Source: Pseudomonas antarctica (GTDB lineage: Bacteria > Pseudomonadota > Gammaproteobacteria > Pseudomonadales > Pseudomonadaceae). Taken from it: a stretch of 64,000 bases of DNA. Below the pieces are notes generated by a model. The model was not told where the DNA came from and searched no databases. It saw only the letters and a program-made list of their open reading frames with translations. This document shows, one piece after another, positions 62,117 through 64,000 of this stretch (position 1 is its first letter; every line of letters begins with the position of its first letter). The stretch lies in contig NZ_CP015600.1 in NCBI RefSeq assembly GCF_001647715.1, forward strand, positions 744,001 to 808,000, given 5' to 3'. A program made the translations under genes and the position numbers.

Positions 62117-63610
62117 ATGAGCCTTATCCAGCATTTGATCAACGGCCAGTTGGTCAGTGAGTCCGGTCGTACTGCCGATGTGTATAACCCGTCCACCGGC
62201 CAGGTGATTCATCAGGTGCCGTTGGCCAGCCGCGAAACCATTCAACGTGCAATCGACTCGGCCAAGGCTGCCTTCCCGGCCTGGCGTAATACCCCACCGG
62301 CCAAGCGTGCTCAGGTGATGTTTCGTTTCAAGCAATTGCTGGAGCAGAACGAGGCACGTATCTCGCAGTTGATCAGCGAAGAGCATGGCAAGACCTTGGA
62401 AGACGCTGCGGGCGAATTGAAGCGCGGGATCGAGAACGTGGAGTACGCCTGTTCGGCGCCGGAGATTCTCAAGGGCGAATACAGCCGTAACGTGGGGCCG
62501 AACATTGATGCGTGGTCGGATTTTCAGCCGTTGGGCGTGGTGGCCGGTATCACCCCGTTCAACTTCCCGGCGATGGTGCCGTTGTGGATGTACCCGCTGG
62601 CGATCGTGTGCGGTAACTGTTTCATCCTGAAACCCTCGGAGCGTGATCCAAGTTCGACGCTGCTCATTGCACAGTTGCTGCAGGAGGCTGGCCTGCCTAA
62701 AGGCGTGTTGAGCGTGGTACACGGTGACAAGGGCGCGGTGGATGCGCTGATCGAAGCACCGGAAGTGAAAGCGTTGAGCTTTGTAGGGTCGACGCCGATT
62801 GCCGAATACATCTACTCCGAAGCGACCAAACGCGGCAAACGCGTGCAGGCGCTGGGTGGGGCGAAGAACCACGCAGTGCTGATGCCGGATGCGGATCTGG
62901 ATAACGCCGTGAGCGCCTTGATGGGCGCGGCGTATGGGTCCTGCGGTGAGCGCTGTATGGCGATCTCGGTGGCCGTGTGCGTGGGTGACCAGGTGGCGGA
63001 TGCGTTGATTGCCAAGCTGGTGCCGCAGGTCAAGGCACTGAAGATCGGTGCAGGCACTTCGTGTGGTCTGGATATGGGGCCCTTGGTGACTGGCCAGGCG
63101 CGGGACAAAGTCAGTGGCTATATAGAAGACGGTGTGGCGGCGGGTGCCGAGCTGGTGGTGGACGGACGTGGCTTGAGTGTTGCCGGACATGAAGAGGGCT
63201 TCTTCCTGGGCGGCAGCCTGTTTGACCGTGTGACCCCTGAGATGCGCATCTATAAAGAAGAGATCTTTGGGCCGGTGTTGTGTGTGGTGCGAGTTGATAG
63301 CCTGGAAGCGGCGATGCAACTGATCAATGATCACGAGTATGGCAATGGCACCTGCATCTTCACCCGTGATGGGGAGGCGGCGCGCCTGTTCTGTGACGAG
63401 ATTGAAGTCGGTATGGTCGGTGTTAACGTTCCGCTGCCGGTGCCTGTGGCGTATCACAGCTTTGGTGGCTGGAAGCGGTCGTTGTTTGGCGACTTGCATG
63501 CCTATGGGCCCGATGGGGTGCGTTTCTATACCCGGCGCAAGGCGATTACCCAGCGTTGGCCGCAACGGGCCAGCCATGAAGCCTCGCAGTTTGCCTTTCC
63601 TAGTTTGTAA
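62117..63610 (+). CDS. bauC: CoA-acylating (methyl)malonate-semialdehyde dehydrogenase
   Basis: Converts malonate semialdehyde (or methylmalonate semialdehyde) to acetyl- or propionyl-CoA. The 497-residue aldehyde dehydrogenase has the MMSDH signature GITPFNFPAMVPLWM, catalytic Cys in YGSCGERCMAIS and EEIFGPVL. It lies 39 nt after bauA in one operon. Named mmsA in other settings; the bauA neighbour favours bauC. It ends at a strong terminator. Confidence 0.93.
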   Translation: MSLIQHLINGQLVSESGRTADVYNPSTGQVIHQVPLASRETIQRAIDSAKAAFPAWRNTPPAKRAQVMFRFKQLLEQNEARISQLISEEHGKTLEDAAGELKRGIENVEYACSAPEILKGEYSRNVGPNIDAWSDFQPLGVVAGITPFNFPAMVPLWMYPLAIVCGNCFILKPSERDPSSTLLIAQLLQEAGLPKGVLSVVHGDKGAVDALIEAPEVKALSFVGSTPIAEYIYSEATKRGKRVQALGGAKNHAVLMPDADLDNAVSALMGAAYGSCGERCMAISVAVCVGDQVADALIAKLVPQVKALKIGAGTSCGLDMGPLVTGQARDKVSGYIEDGVAAGAELVVDGRGLSVAGHEEGFFLGGSLFDRVTPEMRIYKEEIFGPVLCVVRVDSLEAAMQLINDHEYGNGTCIFTRDGEAARLFCDEIEVGMVGVNVPLPVPVAYHSFGGWKRSLFGDLHAYGPDGVRFYTRRKAITQRWPQRASHEASQFAFPSL

Positions 63611-63622
63611 GGCGTTGTAGTG

Positions 63623-63650
63623 AAAAGCCGGCCCCTTGGGGCCGGCTTTT
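63623..63650 (+). terminator. rho-independent terminator of the bauAC operon
   Basis: A perfect 13-bp stem (AAAAGCCGGCCCC and complement) with a 2-base loop, 12 nt past the bauC stop. It ends in a run of T residues. Confidence 0.95.
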
Positions 63651-63698
63651 GCGTTTTGTGGCCTTTTTGACCTATATGACAGAAATATGAAAAAGGTG

Positions 63699-63726
63699 TT
63701 GACGGCAAATTCTGGAAGTCTATAAT
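63699..63726 (+). promoter_or_regulatory. upstream promoter of the rRNA operon leader (P1)
   Basis: -35 TTGACG (63699-63704) and a perfect -10 TATAAT (63721-63726), 16-nt spacing, followed by a GC-rich CGCCCC discriminator typical of stringently controlled stable-RNA promoters. The stretch before it is A/T-rich, like an UP element. Confidence 0.85.
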
Positions 63727-63901
63727 TCGCCCCACTTCCGGCGCAGTCGAAACGGAAAACTCGTTGGTAAACAAAGAGTTATGCAGAGTTCGACAGCGAG
63801 TTGCTTCAGTTCATCGAAGCCCAGAAGGAGTTGGTAGGGCAGTGTTGTTTGGCTCTATTAACGTTTCGAACCTCTCGGTCGAAAGCGGAGAAAAAGAGGT
63901 G

Positions 63902-63929
63902 TTGACAGCAGCGTGTAACGCTGTAGAAT
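63902..63929 (+). promoter_or_regulatory. second promoter of the rRNA operon leader (P2)
   Basis: -35 TTGACA (63902-63907) and -10 TAGAAT (63924-63929), 16-nt spacing, followed by CGCCTCCC. It lies 203 nt after P1, and the downstream sequence looks like a Pseudomonas rRNA leader. The 16S gene itself is beyond the window. The remainder of 63651-64000 contains no coding gene. Confidence 0.82.
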
Positions 63930-64000
63930 TCGCCTCCCGCTAACGAGAGATCGGAAGCGCAAGTGGTTGAAGTTGTTGAAGAATTCTTCGAAAACTTCTG

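Overview
The window is a chromosomal segment of a Pseudomonas of the P. fluorescens group. The evidence is high GC content, blocks whose gene order matches P. aeruginosa PAO1 as I remember it (prmA-accC-accB-aroQ-ctpL-gcbA-DUF2333-Nudix-SUI1-speA, the tad/ppr locus, and adenine deaminase/8-oxoguanine deaminase/bauR-bauA-bauC), and seven paired REP elements of the fluorescens-group type (TGTGGGAGC...) between genes. No database search was possible. Assignments rest on reading the proteins, their motifs and the gene order.

Layout. 1-12300 is a housekeeping block: a zinc-ribbon protein cut by the window edge, prmA, the accC-accB-aroQ operon (minus strand), a ctpL-like chemoreceptor, the diguanylate cyclase gcbA, a DUF2333 protein, a Nudix hydrolase, a SUI1-like factor and speA. 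12450-17951 holds a lipoprotein esterase, a MATE exporter coupled to a small membrane protein, a MazG-like protein, cmoM and two paralogous DUF4136 lipoproteins.

18084-37179 is the most distinctive part. It holds a complete tad (Flp type IVb pilus) locus with its regulators: tadG, the sensor kinase pprA, a TadE/F pseudopilin, the prepilin peptidase fppA, the response regulator pprB, and a tight minus-strand operon rcpC-rcpA-tadZ-tadA-tadB-tadC-tadD-DUF3613. Two nearly identical flp pilin genes are divergent from that operon. Beyond them lie a single-domain response regulator, a two-partner-secretion transporter (TpsB) with no TpsA partner in view, and a very unusual lipoprotein with a long (GGGT)n tract. 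Together these look like a cell-surface adhesion island.

37481-42110 carries a MaoC dehydratase, a long FabG-type reductase, a FadI-type thiolase and a RIO kinase. 42237-45631 is a copper-efflux set (cueR, copA, copZ) with two readable CueR operators. 45719-51923 holds a Bcr/CflA exporter, an alcohol dehydrogenase plus monooxygenase pair with a divergent LysR regulator, an ArsR-family regulator and an MFS importer. 52058-59593 is a nucleobase-rich region: adenine deaminase, a Ca2+/H+ antiporter, 8-oxoguanine deaminase, an SDR, a YigZ protein, a RutR-like regulator and an NCS2 purine permease. 59682-63610 is the beta-alanine catabolic cluster (bauR, bauA, bauC). The window ends in the tandem-promoter leader of what is almost certainly an rRNA operon, whose 16S gene would lie just outside.
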